Below the pieces are notes generated by a model, which searched no databases, was not told the DNA's origin, and was given only the letters and a program-made list of their open reading frames with translations. Positions 63,106-64,000 of a stretch of 64,000 nucleotides of DNA are shown here, in pieces. This DNA is from Flagellimonas algicola. Its GTDB lineage: Bacteria > Bacteroidota > Bacteroidia > Flavobacteriales > Flavobacteriaceae. The stretch lies in NCBI RefSeq assembly GCF_005937185.1, contig NZ_VCNI01000006.1:285-64284 (forward strand), in the 5' to 3' direction. The stretch's first letter is position 1; the number at the start of each line of letters is the position of its first letter. A program made the position numbers and the translations under genes.

Positions 63106-63972
63106 TTAAAGGTTGAAGGTTTCCTTGATACTCTCTGTGGAAAGCAATTTCTTGATGGATGCCATTTTATCAGGGCCTTGTAAAAATGGATGTTCTTGAT
63201 ATAGCTTTTGATATTCTGACAGCACTTCATTGGAATAGGAAGCTACTTTTTTCCCCACAACTTCATTGATTTTAGAAAGTACGTCTTTTTGAAAGTGGAG
63301 CGCCTTTGGATCCACATAACCCATTTTAATAAAACCGGCAGTTTTACGGTGACACCTACAGGGATTGGACCTATTGATCAAGCCACATTTGTGGTCCATA
63401 AAATTGTACAATTGCTTTTTGGCCCTATGGAGTTTAACCCTGAAGTTCTGCTTGCTTATCTCCATAATTTCACTTCCCACAGAGTCCGGAAACTCGAACA
63501 ATTCCCCTATGATAAATATGAGTCGCTGTTCCCTATCCAAACACAACAGCATGCCTTTCATGCAACTGATCTTGGCCTCATTGACCAATAATTTTTCCTC
63601 AACCTCATAGGTATAATTGGAAAGAGACTCATCGGGTAATTGATCCAAGCCTGCACCAAATTGTTCAAATGTTGGTGGATTTACCTCATGCTTTCCCCTT
63701 TTCATATTTAGAAAATGGTTCTTCACAATACGGTACGTCCATGTGCGGAAGCTGGAGCGTTGTTCAAAGGTGTCCAATTTGGTTATTACTTTGATCAGTA
63801 CCTCTTGGGTAAGGTCCGCCGCCTCATCTGCATCCCCAACAAAGGTTAACGCCACGTTGTAAATCCAATCCTGATTTCTGGTAATCAACAATTCCAGAGA
63901 GGCCTTATCCCCAGATAAGGCCTTTTCAATCAGTTTTTCTTCTGAAACATGTTCATTGGAATCCTTCTTCAT
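63106..63972 (-). CDS. ECF-like sigma-70 factor with C-terminal Cys/His extension
   Basis: A 288-residue protein. Region 2 is clear (LLITRNQDWIYNVALTFVGD, DLTQEVLIKVITKL, FRTWTYRIVKNHFLNMKRG); region 4 follows (LDREQRLIFIIGELFEF, ISKQNFRVKLHRAKKQLYNF). Beyond it are ~100 residues with HKCGLINRSNPCRCHRKTAG, a Cys/His cluster that may bind a metal or form disulfides. No anti-sigma gene is on the left; the right side lies outside the window. The tail suggests self-contained signal sensing. Confidence 0.87.
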   Translation of the reverse strand: MKKDSNEHVSEEKLIEKALSGDKASLELLITRNQDWIYNVALTFVGDADEAADLTQEVLIKVITKLDTFEQRSSFRTWTYRIVKNHFLNMKRGKHEVNPPTFEQFGAGLDQLPDESLSNYTYEVEEKLLVNEAKISCMKGMLLCLDREQRLIFIIGELFEFPDSVGSEIMEISKQNFRVKLHRAKKQLYNFMDHKCGLINRSNPCRCHRKTAGFIKMGYVDPKALHFQKDVLSKINEVVGKKVASYSNEVLSEYQKLYQEHPFLQGPDKMASIKKLLSTESIKETFNL

Positions 63973-64000
63973 GGTTTCTTGGACATTAGATAACTCCCAT

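Overview
The window comes from a member of the Bacteroidota, most likely family Flavobacteriaceae. A Flagellimonas/Muricauda-like genus is a guess. The evidence is a low-to-moderate GC content, the gene order tRNAs-tuf-tRNA-Trp-secE-nusG-rplKAJL-rpoBC, promoter boxes of the TAnnTTTG type, a near absence of Shine-Dalgarno sequences except a strong one before rpsU, and Bacteroidota-typical families (DUF2851, DUF3467, TSP3-repeat surface protein, PspC, YceI).

Layout. 1-3.7 kb: the N-terminal part of a surface protein with TSP3 calcium-binding repeats, prfC, and small proteins. 3.7-17.4 kb: one long minus-strand transcription/translation block with five tRNA genes, tuf, secE, nusG, four ribosomal protein genes, rpoB and rpoC. 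17.4-27.5 kb: mostly minus-strand housekeeping genes (hpf, xerC, rpsU, an acyl-CoA dehydrogenase, a helix-hairpin-helix protein, an AGCS symporter, a potassium channel, thioredoxin-like proteins). 27.7-29.4 kb: a marR-nitroreductase-yceI unit. 29.4-36.9 kb: the complete trp operon (trpE, G, D, C, F, B, A), preceded by a consensus promoter, an 18-residue leader peptide with three consecutive Trp codons, and an attenuator. 37-64 kb: peptidases, two receiver proteins and a PAS histidine kinase, ppc, yaaA, an RluD-type pseudouridine synthase, ddl, coaD, pyrE, birA, rsfS, ftsH, cdsA, psd, an acyl-CoA-binding protein, a sterol-desaturase-like protein, a YdeP-type molybdopterin oxidoreductase and an ECF-like sigma factor.

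The most unusual signal is a family of short palindromes, mostly of the form GTCAnnC...GnnTC, found largely as facing (inverted) pairs. Twelve of the sixteen copies I recognise lie in or at the edge of the trp operon. Two facing pairs each enclose a small single-domain GIY-YIG nuclease gene: one between the trp attenuator and trpE, one between trpB and trpA. Other pairs fill the trpG-trpD and trpD-trpC gaps, and two pairs lie inside trpF, where they are read through in frame and add about 43 residues. The arrangement resembles REPIN/RAYT systems, with a GIY-YIG nuclease in the place of the RAYT transposase. I regard this as the best candidate for an undescribed mobile or selfish system in the window.

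Other points of interest are a canonical A_AAA_AAA slippery heptamer exactly where a membrane-TPR gene changes frame, a duplicated tRNA-Thr 3' end abutting one of the palindromes, and genes whose start codon sits only 4-5 bases after a promoter -7 box (trpL, pyrE).
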